From Bremerella alba (GTDB lineage Bacteria > Planctomycetota > Planctomycetia > Pirellulales > Pirellulaceae), in assembly GCF_013618625.1 (NCBI RefSeq), contig NZ_JABRWO010000001.1, positions 434,001 through 498,000 of the forward strand: 64,000 nucleotides of DNA, read 5' to 3'. Below the pieces are notes generated by a model. It saw only the letters and a program-made list of their open reading frames with translations. It made no database searches and was not told where the DNA came from. Below, piece by piece: positions 56,988 to 64,000 of this stretch. Numbering within the stretch: the stretch's first letter is position 1; every line of letters starts with the position of its first letter. The position numbers and the translations under genes are program-made.

Positions 56988-57938
56988 TTAATAATCGCCG
57001 ACGACGGCTCCGTCAGCTCGACGGCATAGGGGATTGAAAACAGTCGAAATGTTGACCGTCTCGGCCATAAAGTTGACCGACCCATCTCCCATAACCACCT
57101 GAACACCGCCTGGGTGCAAGCTGGAAACTCCCTTCCCTTGATTCCCAGACGAACTAATTGCGTAGAAGTCGCGATTAATTCCGAAGGAACTACGGGCCAA
57201 ACACCGAGCTGCAGCATAATCCGAGTTATAGTTCTGACGGCCGTTGCCTAACCATGCTGCCGCCTTGAAGGTTCCGTTACCTGAGGCCTTCCCTCCATCT
57301 CGTTCGCTAACGACAACGACGTTCGAGCTACCATCCACCATATCTCGGAACGAGAGAAAGCTGTCTCCCCAGAACATTCCCAGTGAGTCTCTGGCTTTGG
57401 CAGGTGTCACCGAGAAATCGACGGTAGGATTTGATCCATCACCGGCAATTGCCACATAGTTCGAGGTGGCGACCTCGAAATGTGCCGTATTGCCAAATTT
57501 ACAAAGATTATTGAGATCCGCAGTGACATCGGATGGACACCGATACCCGTCGATCCGAGTTTGCAGCAATTGCCGGTCGGTCGTGGACGCTCCACTTACA
57601 TAGACTTCAGCCAAGGGGCGGGGCTGATGCGGACTAAGGGCTTCGTAAAGGTTGTCCTGTTCGATGAACGGCAGCAGGGCAACTGTCCAGCCGTAGGTAG
57701 GGCTCGTTTCGCCATTATTATGATCGATGCGATAGCCCGCGGGAAACGCGCGATAGGTATCATGATAATTATGCAGGGCCAAACCAATCTGCTTGAGATT
57801 GTTGGAACACTGAATTCGTCGAGCTGCTTCTCGGGCCTGCTGTACCGCGGGCAACAGCAAGGCAACCAGGACGCCGATGATCGCAATCACCACCAATAAT
57901 TCAACCAGTGTGAACCCGGAGAATTTCTTTCGAATCAT
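56988..57938 (-). CDS. DUF1559 (SBP_bac_10) prepilin-like protein
   Basis: 316 residues. [20 protein letters not shown] prepilin helix, QQAREAARRIQCSNNLKQIG, HNYHDTYRAFPAGY, and near the end SSLHPGGVQVVMGDGSVNFM. An AAGGG lies about 7 bases before the ATG. Nearly the same length and layout as the gene at 6225. It heads a two-gene set with a lipoprotein and is divergent from an ECF sigma/FecR-LamG pair, which is a plausible regulator. Confidence 0.93.
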   Translation of the reverse strand: MIRKKFSGFTLVELLVVIAIIGVLVALLLPAVQQAREAARRIQCSNNLKQIGLALHNYHDTYRAFPAGYRIDHNNGETSPTYGWTVALLPFIEQDNLYEALSPHQPRPLAEVYVSGASTTDRQLLQTRIDGYRCPSDVTADLNNLCKFGNTAHFEVATSNYVAIAGDGSNPTVDFSVTPAKARDSLGMFWGDSFLSFRDMVDGSSNVVVVSERDGGKASGNGTFKAAAWLGNGRQNYNSDYAAARCLARSSFGINRDFYAISSSGNQGKGVSSLHPGGVQVVMGDGSVNFMAETVNISTVFNPLCRRADGAVVGDY

Positions 57939-58275
57939 ATCAACCCTTCTTTAAGCAAGGAGTAGTGACACCCTTACGACGTCGAATAATGGAAAGACGT
58001 GCTGAGGATAGGGCATCGATGGAAATCGGCAGGGGCTTTTCGGATCGCATGAAAAAAGGACATCCGCTGCCTGACTAATTACTACCGAAGTGCCAAAGGA
58101 TTCTCGGGGAAAATTCTCGAAACTGGCGATTTTCCGAAAATTGACGCAATTACGTTGAAAAATGCAGGCCTGCGGTAGTGAACTACTGAGAAGAATTCAT
58201 TTCCTATGCGGAAAACGGGCCGGTAGAGAGGAGGCACTTCTACCCATTCGTTTCTTTCGCAGCAAGGACTTAGGG
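57939..58275. other. Divergent intergenic region DUF1559 / ECF sigma
   Basis: 337 bases, AT-rich. A GGAAAAT (58108-58114) and ATTTTCC (58129-58135) inverted pair could be an operator or part of an ECF-type promoter. No gene is convincing; an in-frame upstream extension of the sigma gene exists but is not sigma-like. Confidence 0.45.
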
Positions 58276-58830
58276 ATGTCGGAGAAGAGTCGAAAACTGG
58301 CAGATACCATGGGTAAAGAAGAATCGGGGGATGCGTCCCGTTTTATTCAGCTATTCATGGCCCATGAACGCCAACTGCGGTTTTTTGTTCATCAACTCTT
58401 ACCCGACCGCAACGACGTCGACGAGGTGATGCAAAATGCGAGTGTTGTTTTATAGTCGAAGTTTGAAGAACTCGAAAATGACAGCGACTTTATCAAATGG
58501 GCCTATGTGGTCGCCCGGTACGAGGTCCTAGCCTATCGCCGGCAAAAAGCGAGGGATCGGCTCATTTTGGATCCCGAGCTGCTGACGACGATTGCGCAGG
58601 AAATCTCCGAAGACCCGGTACTCGTCCAGGATTATCAGTGCGCTTTGCGAGAATGCCTGGAAAAATTATCGGAAAAAGACCGACGCCTGGTGGTACAAAC
58701 ATACAGCCACGGGCTCAAGGTATCCCAGCTCGCCGAAGAGCTGTGCCGTTCTGTGCAGAGCATTTATCGAAAGCTGTCCGGCTTGCGCGAACGATTGTCT
58801 CGATGCGTCAAACTTAGTCTTGCGAGTTGA
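58276..58830 (+). pseudogene. ECF sigma factor interrupted by an amber codon
   Basis: The frame from ATG 58276 encodes a sigma region 2 (FIQLFMAHERQLRFFVHQLL, DVDEVMQNASVVL) and meets TAG at 58453-58455. The same frame then continues without a shift as SKFEELENDSDFIKWAYVVA, RYEVLAYRRQKARDRL and region 4 (CLEKLSEKDRRLVVQTYSHG, then VSQLAEELCRSVQSIYRKLS). The position of the TAG is normally a Trp in related sigma factors (VLW-K-F), so a TGG to TAG change is likely. Either the gene is freshly inactivated, or the codon is read through. Downstream by 3 bases lies a FecR-like gene, its probable anti-sigma partner, still intact. Confidence 0.8.
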
Positions 58831-58833
58831 TCG

Positions 58834-60519
58834 ATGAGTAATGCGACACCTTCCCATCTCTATCAGGAACTAGAGCGGCTGCTCGGAGAGTACGCCAACG
58901 GCGAAATCTCTCGGGACGGATTAGATCGACTCGAGGAAATTCTAAAACAGAGTCCCGAGGCGCGGAAGGAATACATCGAGTTCTTTCGGGTTCACGCCGG
59001 TTTGTACGACTTGGTTGAAGAATTTTCACATCGTGATTCGCGCAGCGAAACTACGATGGCGAACTTAAAAGGAAGTCGTCAATCTGAACTGCGGCCATTT
59101 TGGTCGCCGTTCGCAATCGCATGCCTTGCCGCATGCCTATTAATTGCAAGTTTCGTTTTCTTTTCGTCCGGAGAGAATAACCTCGCGGATCCACAATCGA
59201 ACGCGACGCAGGTGAGTCGGACTAGCCGCTCGTTCACGCTTCCCTACACGACAACCACGCAACCCATCGCCGTCATTTCGCGCATGGTTGATGTCGTGAT
59301 GGCTCCGGGGGAAACGGCACTGCATATTGGCCAAAGCTTGCCGCCACAGCAGGTCACCTTACAGGCAGGTCTCGTGCAGTTTGACTTTCTCAATGGAGTG
59401 ACCGTAGTCGTCGAAGGGACGGTCAAATTAGAACTGGTCTCGCAGACGCGTTGCAAATTGTACCGCGGCCAGGCTCGGGTCTATGCGTCTTCACAAGAGG
59501 ATGGGTTCACCCTCGAAACAGAAGATGCGACCTTCATTGATCGAGGAACGGAATTTGGTGTTCGCGTTACTCCAGGGAAGGAGGCGGAAGTTCACGTCAT
59601 TGATGGACAAGTCGACGTACTGCAACGCGCATCCGCGGAAACAACTAATTCGGTCACCACCGGAAATGCCGTGACCGTTTCCTCGAACCACCCACCGCAA
59701 GATATTGGCTTTCGGCCGGATGACTTTCCGAGCATCAACGGGGTTGCCCAGCGACTCTCCGCTCAGACGGCCGAACGTTTCCAACAGTGGCGAAACAATC
59801 GACAAGAGATACTGGAAGATGAAGATCTCGTGGTCTTCTACGACTTTCAGTCCAATCCCGATAATGCTCAGCAGGTCGTCAATCGCGTCAGCAGTGGGTT
59901 GGACGGCACGATCGTGGGCTGCAAAATCGCAGAAGGCCGCTGGCCGGGGAAGGAATCGCTCGAATTCAAAGGATTTCATGATCGCGTGCGGATCAACATA
60001 CCTGGTGAGTTCGATGCGATTACCCTAAGTGCCTGGATACGCATCGATGGTTTCGATCGACCATTTAGCTCGATCATGCTGACCGACTACTTTCAAGACG
60101 GGCACATCCATTGGCAGTTCCGCTCTGATGGTCGTGTGGAAATGGGCATTCGACCAAAACATGAAGAGCGTATTCTCTATCTCTCAGATCCTGAATTAGG
60201 CTTCGACGACCTGGGGCGATGGTTGCACCTGGTGACGGTCTTCGATCCGAACTTGGGCAGAGTCTTTCATTATCTCGACGGAAAATTGATTTTGAACGCC
60301 CCCATCGAGACCGGCCGAGAAGGTGACTTTCGGGCACCTACCGAAACGCTCGATAAACTGAGAATCGGTTACGCGGAGCTTGGAAACTGGCGTCGCAAAG
60401 ATCCTGGCGAACCCTATTCGATTCGAAGTCTAAATGGACGGATGGACGAGTTCGCCGTTTATTCTCGAGCACTGAGCGAAACCGAAGTTGTGCGGTTGTT
60501 TGAGATTGGCAAGCCATGA
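58834..60519 (+). CDS. FecR-like anti-sigma protein with C-terminal LamG domain
   Basis: 561 residues. Residues 1-65 are an anti-sigma-like helical region (LYQELERLLGEYANGEISRD). One membrane helix lies near 91-110 (PFAIACLAACLLIASFVFF). A FecR domain follows at about 145-260 (GETALHIGQSLPPQQVTLQA, VVEGTVKLELVSQTRCKLYR, ATFIDRGTEFGVRV, VHVIDGQVDVL). From about 340 a LamG domain ends the protein (RVRINIPGEFDAITLSAWIR, GRMDEFAVYSRALSETEVV). FecR/LamG fusions are frequent in planctomycetes, apparently as sugar-sensing regulators. Its start is 3 bases after the sigma stop. Confidence 0.92.
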   Translation: MSNATPSHLYQELERLLGEYANGEISRDGLDRLEEILKQSPEARKEYIEFFRVHAGLYDLVEEFSHRDSRSETTMANLKGSRQSELRPFWSPFAIACLAACLLIASFVFFSSGENNLADPQSNATQVSRTSRSFTLPYTTTTQPIAVISRMVDVVMAPGETALHIGQSLPPQQVTLQAGLVQFDFLNGVTVVVEGTVKLELVSQTRCKLYRGQARVYASSQEDGFTLETEDATFIDRGTEFGVRVTPGKEAEVHVIDGQVDVLQRASAETTNSVTTGNAVTVSSNHPPQDIGFRPDDFPSINGVAQRLSAQTAERFQQWRNNRQEILEDEDLVVFYDFQSNPDNAQQVVNRVSSGLDGTIVGCKIAEGRWPGKESLEFKGFHDRVRINIPGEFDAITLSAWIRIDGFDRPFSSIMLTDYFQDGHIHWQFRSDGRVEMGIRPKHEERILYLSDPELGFDDLGRWLHLVTVFDPNLGRVFHYLDGKLILNAPIETGREGDFRAPTETLDKLRIGYAELGNWRRKDPGEPYSIRSLNGRMDEFAVYSRALSETEVVRLFEIGKP

Positions 60520-60738
60520 TTCAAGAAACAACCGGATTCCCGTGAGCAGTCCAACCTTTTGATTGCTGCCCCAGGTCGAACGGTCCTGGGATAATTGCTC
60601 GGCCTAACCTGATCACCTCGTCAACTATGAAGTCTATAACAGAATGGACCCGCAGGCGCCTGAAGCACTCTCGCAAGAGTTAAATACCTGCGTACGCTTG
60701 CTGCGTTGAAGTGCCCCGCACTAGTCTACCGCTAGGCA

Positions 60739-61251
60739 TTACAAGTCTTTTGCGGCGGATGGGTTCGAAGCCTGGATCAATTCGAGGAACTCCGGCTTCC
60801 CGATTCCTCCGGTTCGCCACTGCAAGACTTCTCCTTGGGGATCAATCACGATCGTGACTGGTGGGCCGCTGACTTTGTAGCGAGACATTACCGTAGCGTT
60901 CTCTGGGTCATCCACGTCAATTGCTACCGGTATGAACCTCGCGTTGACCATGGCCGTTACCTGTTCGTCCGCCCATACCTGGCGTTTCATAATCCGGCAC
61001 GGTACGCACCACTGGCCGGTGAAGCAAAGGATGATCGGCTTGCCCGTTTTGGCTGCTTGTCGCTCGGCTGCAGCATAGTTGTCCGCCCAGGCGATGCTAT
61101 TGGAGGGGGCATAATAGCTATACCAAGCGAATGCCAGTGAGACCACCAGAAAGGTCAGCCAGAAGCAACGCCAGAAATGAAAGATTCTCTTGCGACCTGG
61201 CGCTGATTCAGAGTTGCCGGACAATGGTACTTGGGATAGCGATTCATTCAT
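60739..61251 (-). CDS. Membrane-anchored thioredoxin-like protein
   Basis: 170 residues. One membrane helix at about 28-46 (FWLTFLVVSLAFAWYSYY), then a thioredoxin fold with W81-C82-V-P-C85 (TGQWCVPCRIMKR), the cis-Pro region SGPPVTIVIDPQGE, and a C-terminal helix. The CVPC active site and anchor suggest a periplasm-facing disulfide reductase or isomerase, as in DsbD-gamma-like or DUF899-type partners; the substrate is unknown. Confidence 0.9.
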   Translation of the reverse strand: MNESLSQVPLSGNSESAPGRKRIFHFWRCFWLTFLVVSLAFAWYSYYAPSNSIAWADNYAAAERQAAKTGKPIILCFTGQWCVPCRIMKRQVWADEQVTAMVNARFIPVAIDVDDPENATVMSRYKVSGPPVTIVIDPQGEVLQWRTGGIGKPEFLELIQASNPSAAKDL

Positions 61252-61339
61252 GGCTGTAAGTGCGGCTAGGTGATGCGGGCAAAGTTACCGGATCGAGTTC
61301 TAGTAGGCTTTGACCGGTGGCTGTGGGGGTACTTCGTTT

Positions 61340-61564
61340 TTACCGAGCAAATCTTGGAATAATTCCACAATGGCTCTTTCGATAGGCCACCGGATGCCAA
61401 ACCCTATTTATCGATGGCTTGATGATACCTGCTTCACCACGGCTGACGAGATAGCCAACTGCAACGACGTATAGAATTACAGTTCCCCAGAACTCGGACA
61501 AAAATATCCGCTTGCTGGATTTACGCCGCACAAGGCGTATTGCTGGCAGGGGCGCCGGGCCCAT
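61340..61564 (-). CDS. Possible small membrane protein
   Basis: 74 codons with one hydrophobic segment (FWGTVILYVVAVGYLVSRG) preceded by basic residues and followed by a basic tail. No family recognised and no clear ribosome binding site. The start may be later than 61564. It lies just beyond the two-hairpin element on the same strand. Could equally be a remnant. Confidence 0.35.
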   Translation of the reverse strand: MGPAPLPAIRLVRRKSSKRIFLSEFWGTVILYVVAVGYLVSRGEAGIIKPSINRVWHPVAYRKSHCGIIPRFAR

Positions 61565-61576
61565 GGGTCAAGAAAT

Positions 61577-61659
61577 AAAAAAACCCGGCGTACGTTTGTT
61601 AAGCGTCAACGTACGTCGGGCTCACACCGCGGCAAAGTGCTTAACGCTCCGTGCGGTGT
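61577..61659 (-). ncRNA. Two-hairpin structured element with complementary loops and T run
   Basis: On the minus strand a 7-bp hairpin (61653-61659 with 61624-61630) is followed by a 13-bp hairpin with one mismatch (61608-61620 with 61584-61596) and seven T (complement of 61577-61583), the form of an intrinsic terminator. The two loops carry the complementary 7-mers GTTAAGC and GCTTAAC, so a kissing interaction or pseudoknot is possible. It lies in a gene-poor interval. It could be the 3' end of a small RNA or an attenuator ahead of the small gene at 61340-61564. No known RNA family recognised. Confidence 0.5.
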
Positions 61660-61832
61660 CCATGTTCGACCGCAGACGATTGGAGCAACCGTCCAGAAGG
61701 GCCCATTCGGCCGAACACTTCAAACTTAGGTCAACATTTGATCGAAGGCAAACTTTTTCTGGGGACGTTTTCTTCAAAGCGAATTGCGTACAATGCAGCA
61801 ACCTCGCTTCACGATTCATTCGGTATTGATAG

Positions 61833-63152
61833 ATGTCTTTGTTTGAACAAGCCGAAGCCAAGAACTTCGATCGAGCCAAACCACTCGCGGCCCGTATGCG
61901 TCCGCGCAATTTGCCTGAGTTCGTCGGGCAAAAGCATTTCCTGGCCGAAGGAAAGCTGCTGTGGCGATTGATCAAATCCAATCGCCTGACGTCGGTGCTC
62001 TTCTACGGCCCCCCAGGCTGCGGCAAGACAACCCTCGCCCAGTTGCTCGCTTCGGAAACGAAGTCCCGCTTCCGCCAGCTCAATGCGGTAACGTCGGGCG
62101 TGAAGGAGCTTCGCGAGGTGCTGCAAGAAGCGCAACGTGAAGTCGCTACCGGTGGACGTAAAACATTGCTCTTCATCGACGAAATCCACCGTTTCAACAA
62201 GTCGCAGCAAGATGCCCTGCTGCCTGATGTCGAGAACGGGGTGGTCATCCTGGTGGGAGCAACGACCAGCAATCCCTTCTTTGCCGTCAACAGTGCGTTG
62301 GTCAGCCGCAGCCAGATCTTTCAGTTTGAACCTCTCACGCCGGAAGAGATTCACGATGTTCTTACGGCTGCGTTAAGTGATCCGCATCGGGGGCTGGGCA
62401 AGCACGACGTTCAACTGGACGAGGACGCGGCTCGATTTCTCGGTGAGGTGTGCGACGGCGACGCGCGGCGTGCGCTGAACGCTTTGGAGATCGGCGTCCT
62501 TTCGTCCGAAGCCAAGCCAATCCACTTTACCCGGCAGTTGGCCGAAGAGTCGATCCAGAAAAAAGCCGTGCAGTACGATCGCGACGGCGACACGCACTAC
62601 GACACGGCCAGCGCGCTCATCAAGAGCATCCGCGGCAGCGATGTCGATGCGGCCATTTACTGGCTGGCCAAGATGCTCGAAGGTGGCGAAGACATTCGCT
62701 TCATCACGCGGCGGCTGATCATTTCGGCCAGCGAAGACATCGGCAACGCTGACCCGCATGCGCTGACGATCGCTGTCTCGGCTATGCAGGCCTGCGAAAT
62801 GATCGGCCTGCCGGAATGCCAGCTCACGCTATCGCAAACGGTGGCGTACTTGGCCTGTGCTCCCAAGAGCAACGCGGCCACCGTGGCAATCGGCGAAGCG
62901 AGGAAAGACATCCGCGAAGGACGCGTCGAGCCGGTTCCAGTTCACCTTCGCGATTCGCACTATGGCGGAGCCAAAGATCTTGGCCACGGCGAAGGGTACC
63001 AGTATGCCCACAACGAGCCAGACGGCATCGCCTCGCAAAGCTATCTGGGCATCGACCGCGAGTACTACCGCCCGGTGCCGCGAGGCTTCGAGGCGACGCT
63101 ACAAAAACGGGTAGAAGTCTACCGAAAGCGGCTGCGCGGTGAAGATGTTTAG
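61833..63152 (+). CDS. rarA: Replication-associated recombination protein RarA/MgsA
   Basis: 439 residues. N-terminal PLAARMRPRNLPEFVGQKHF, Walker A GPPGCGKTT (residues 59-67), Walker B LLFIDEIHRFNKSQQDALLP, sensor ATTSNPFFAVNSALVSRSQI, then SAS region DGDARRALNALEI and C-terminal LIISASEDIGNADPHALTIA, LPECQLTLSQTVAYLACAPK. This is the standard RarA/WRNIP1 architecture. An AAA+ clamp-loader-like ATPase acting at stalled replication forks. Confidence 0.96.
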   Translation: MSLFEQAEAKNFDRAKPLAARMRPRNLPEFVGQKHFLAEGKLLWRLIKSNRLTSVLFYGPPGCGKTTLAQLLASETKSRFRQLNAVTSGVKELREVLQEAQREVATGGRKTLLFIDEIHRFNKSQQDALLPDVENGVVILVGATTSNPFFAVNSALVSRSQIFQFEPLTPEEIHDVLTAALSDPHRGLGKHDVQLDEDAARFLGEVCDGDARRALNALEIGVLSSEAKPIHFTRQLAEESIQKKAVQYDRDGDTHYDTASALIKSIRGSDVDAAIYWLAKMLEGGEDIRFITRRLIISASEDIGNADPHALTIAVSAMQACEMIGLPECQLTLSQTVAYLACAPKSNAATVAIGEARKDIREGRVEPVPVHLRDSHYGGAKDLGHGEGYQYAHNEPDGIASQSYLGIDREYYRPVPRGFEATLQKRVEVYRKRLRGEDV

Positions 63153-63269
63153 GCTCTGATTCGGAGGGTGTGAGAAGCGAAACGCACCGCGGAAGCGGAC
63201 AGGCGCGACGCTAGTTCGACAGTTGATCTCGGTTGTATCGGTGAGAATCAGACGGATCGAACCGACGTC

Positions 63270-63300
63270 GCCGCTCTGCTTAGATCGTCGGCAGAGCGGC
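63270..63300. terminator. Hairpin between convergent rarA and secreted-protein gene
   Basis: GCCGCTCTGC (63270-63279) and GCAGAGCGGC (63291-63300) form a perfect 10-bp stem with an 11-base loop. Its place between convergent genes fits a bidirectional terminator; no T run is adjacent. Confidence 0.55.
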
Positions 63301-63364
63301 AAAGTGTTCGATCGCTTGAAAGCTAACTCATCGCAGTCCATCAAGCGATAGAGGACACTGCGAA

Positions 63365-64000
63365 CTATTCCCGCGCTTGTTTCAGCGGCGGCTCGTAGAT
63401 GTCGAAGCTTTCGATGGTTATCGGGCCATCGCCGTTGGCGACCAACTTGAGCTTGTGCGAACCGTTTGTCAGGTTCGTAACCAAGCGGAAGCGGTGGGAG
63501 CCGGTGTTGTTTTGGGCAAAGCTTACTTCGCCCAGCGTGGCACGCTTCACCTCGAAGACAAACCGGTGTCCGGCGACCGTCTTTTGGGGATCACGCCAGT
63601 CCAGCGGGTCGAGACGAATCTGGCCTGAGTCGCTAGTAAAGGCTTGCTGAGCGTTCCCGTGACCGTCCGGACCGGTCTTACTGCCAACCAACTTGAAACC
63701 GCCGGAACCATCTTCCCCCACCATGGTAATGGTCCAAGTCTGAGGTTCGATATTCTTTTCCAAAAAGATCCCATGCGGAGCCATGTCGCCAGTCAGACGA
63801 GGCGTCCCCTTGTCTGACTCAGGACGGATGAATGTGGCATAGTAAGCATCTATTTCATCCGCCGGTTGGCCGTCCAGAAATAACTGAGCCGTACCTGCAT
63901 CTTGGCCGCTGCGGGCATTCATATCAATGCGATTGCCTTTAAAGGCAACCTCGAGTGTGGCTCCTTGGTTCGACGCGGTGACCGCTTGCCCATTGTTGGT
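63365..64000 (-). CDS. Secreted or surface protein of unknown function, C-terminal part
   Basis: The minus-strand frame is open from the right window edge to the stop at 63365, so the start is outside. About 211 residues are visible, rich in beta-strand-like sequence: GATLEVAFKGNRIDMNARSG, AGTAQLFLDGQPADEIDAYY, EPQTWTITMVGEDGSGGFKL, GHRFVFEVKRATLGEVSF and a final SHKLKLVANGDGPITIESFD. It looks like one or two jelly-roll modules, as found at the C-terminus of planctomycete hydrolases; I cannot name the family. Confidence 0.7.
   Translation of the reverse strand, partial: TNNGQAVTASNQGATLEVAFKGNRIDMNARSGQDAGTAQLFLDGQPADEIDAYYATFIRPESDKGTPRLTGDMAPHGIFLEKNIEPQTWTITMVGEDGSGGFKLVGSKTGPDGHGNAQQAFTSDSGQIRLDPLDWRDPQKTVAGHRFVFEVKRATLGEVSFAQNNTGSHRFRLVTNLTNGSHKLKLVANGDGPITIESFDIYEPPLKQARE

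Larger units (their letters stand above)
61252..61832. other. Gene-poor interval between thioredoxin-like gene and rarA
   Basis: 581 bases holding the doubtful small membrane protein (61340-61564) and the structured element (61577-61659). The part from 61660 to 61832 presumably has the rarA promoter, but no clear hexamers are visible. Confidence 0.5.

Noticed and set aside
58453-58455. Genome-wide recoding of TAG
   Set aside because: Other well-defined genes in the window end at TAG (223-225, 1879-1881, 27330-27332) exactly where the family ends, so TAG acts as a normal stop.
61622-61981. 119-codon minus-strand frame over the rarA start
   Set aside because: Overlaps the well-supported rarA N-terminus and shows no motif; considered as a source for the minus-strand terminator but not convincing.

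Overview
The window looks like chromosomal DNA of a planctomycete, most likely in or near the Pirellulaceae (Blastopirellula/Bremerella-like). I infer this from three DUF1559 (SBP_bac_10) proteins with prepilin-type N-termini plus the tail of a fourth, two arylsulfatase loci (one decayed), LamG and FecR/LamG proteins, ECF sigma factors beside a Ser/Thr kinase or anti-sigma proteins, DUF1573, DUF4159 and DUF3050 proteins, and frequent GTG/TTG starts with weak ribosome binding sites. No rRNA, tRNA, CRISPR array, transposase or phage gene was recognised.

Layout. 0-7.7 kb: DUF1559 surface/pilin-like genes, a DUF1573 protein, a J-like/zinc-ribbon/PilM fusion, and a DUF1559 plus lipoprotein pair closed by a clear terminator. 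7.7-9.0 kb: a decayed arylsulfatase. 9.1-19.2 kb: a DUF4159 protein divergent from a MoxR-DUF58-BatA-VWA gene set, followed by a DUF695/RraB-like protein. 19.2-28.6 kb: a lipoprotein remnant, a heme-uptake hemP gene with a promoter-embedded palindrome, a sigma factor/kinase pair, a second ECF sigma factor with a large anti-sigma/alpha-2-macroglobulin-like partner, uppP, and a lone PilB/GspE ATPase. 28.6-39.4 kb: a dicarboxylate symporter with a coiled-coil insertion, gap behind tandem promoters, a sialidase-like protein, and a Cus-type metal efflux pair preceded by a small Cys/His-rich secreted protein. 39.3-48.6 kb: housekeeping genes (an orphan DNA methyltransferase, argS, rsfS, a PIN-TRAM membrane protein, a dGTPase-like protein, uvrA) with dispersed GTCCCCTC hairpin repeats between them.

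48.8-64 kb: a foreign-looking gene with a HEPN-type RNxxxH motif beside a truncated pseudogene, msrA, a three-gene polysaccharide cluster (LamG, pyruvyl transferase, sulfatase), a Cys-rich membrane protein divergent from a DUF3050 protein, a 144-bp element with inverted ends, a second DUF1559 plus lipoprotein pair divergent from an ECF sigma/FecR-LamG pair whose sigma gene carries an amber codon, a thioredoxin-like protein, a two-hairpin structured element, rarA, and the C-terminal part of a secreted protein running off the right edge.

The recurring theme is envelope and surface biology under ECF/anti-sigma and kinase control. The items I would look at first are the ECF sigma/A2M-like anti-sigma pair, the PilM fusion, the two-hairpin element at 61.6 kb, the hemP promoter, and the HEPN gene next to a broken conserved gene. 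All family names rest on reading motifs by eye; no database search was run.
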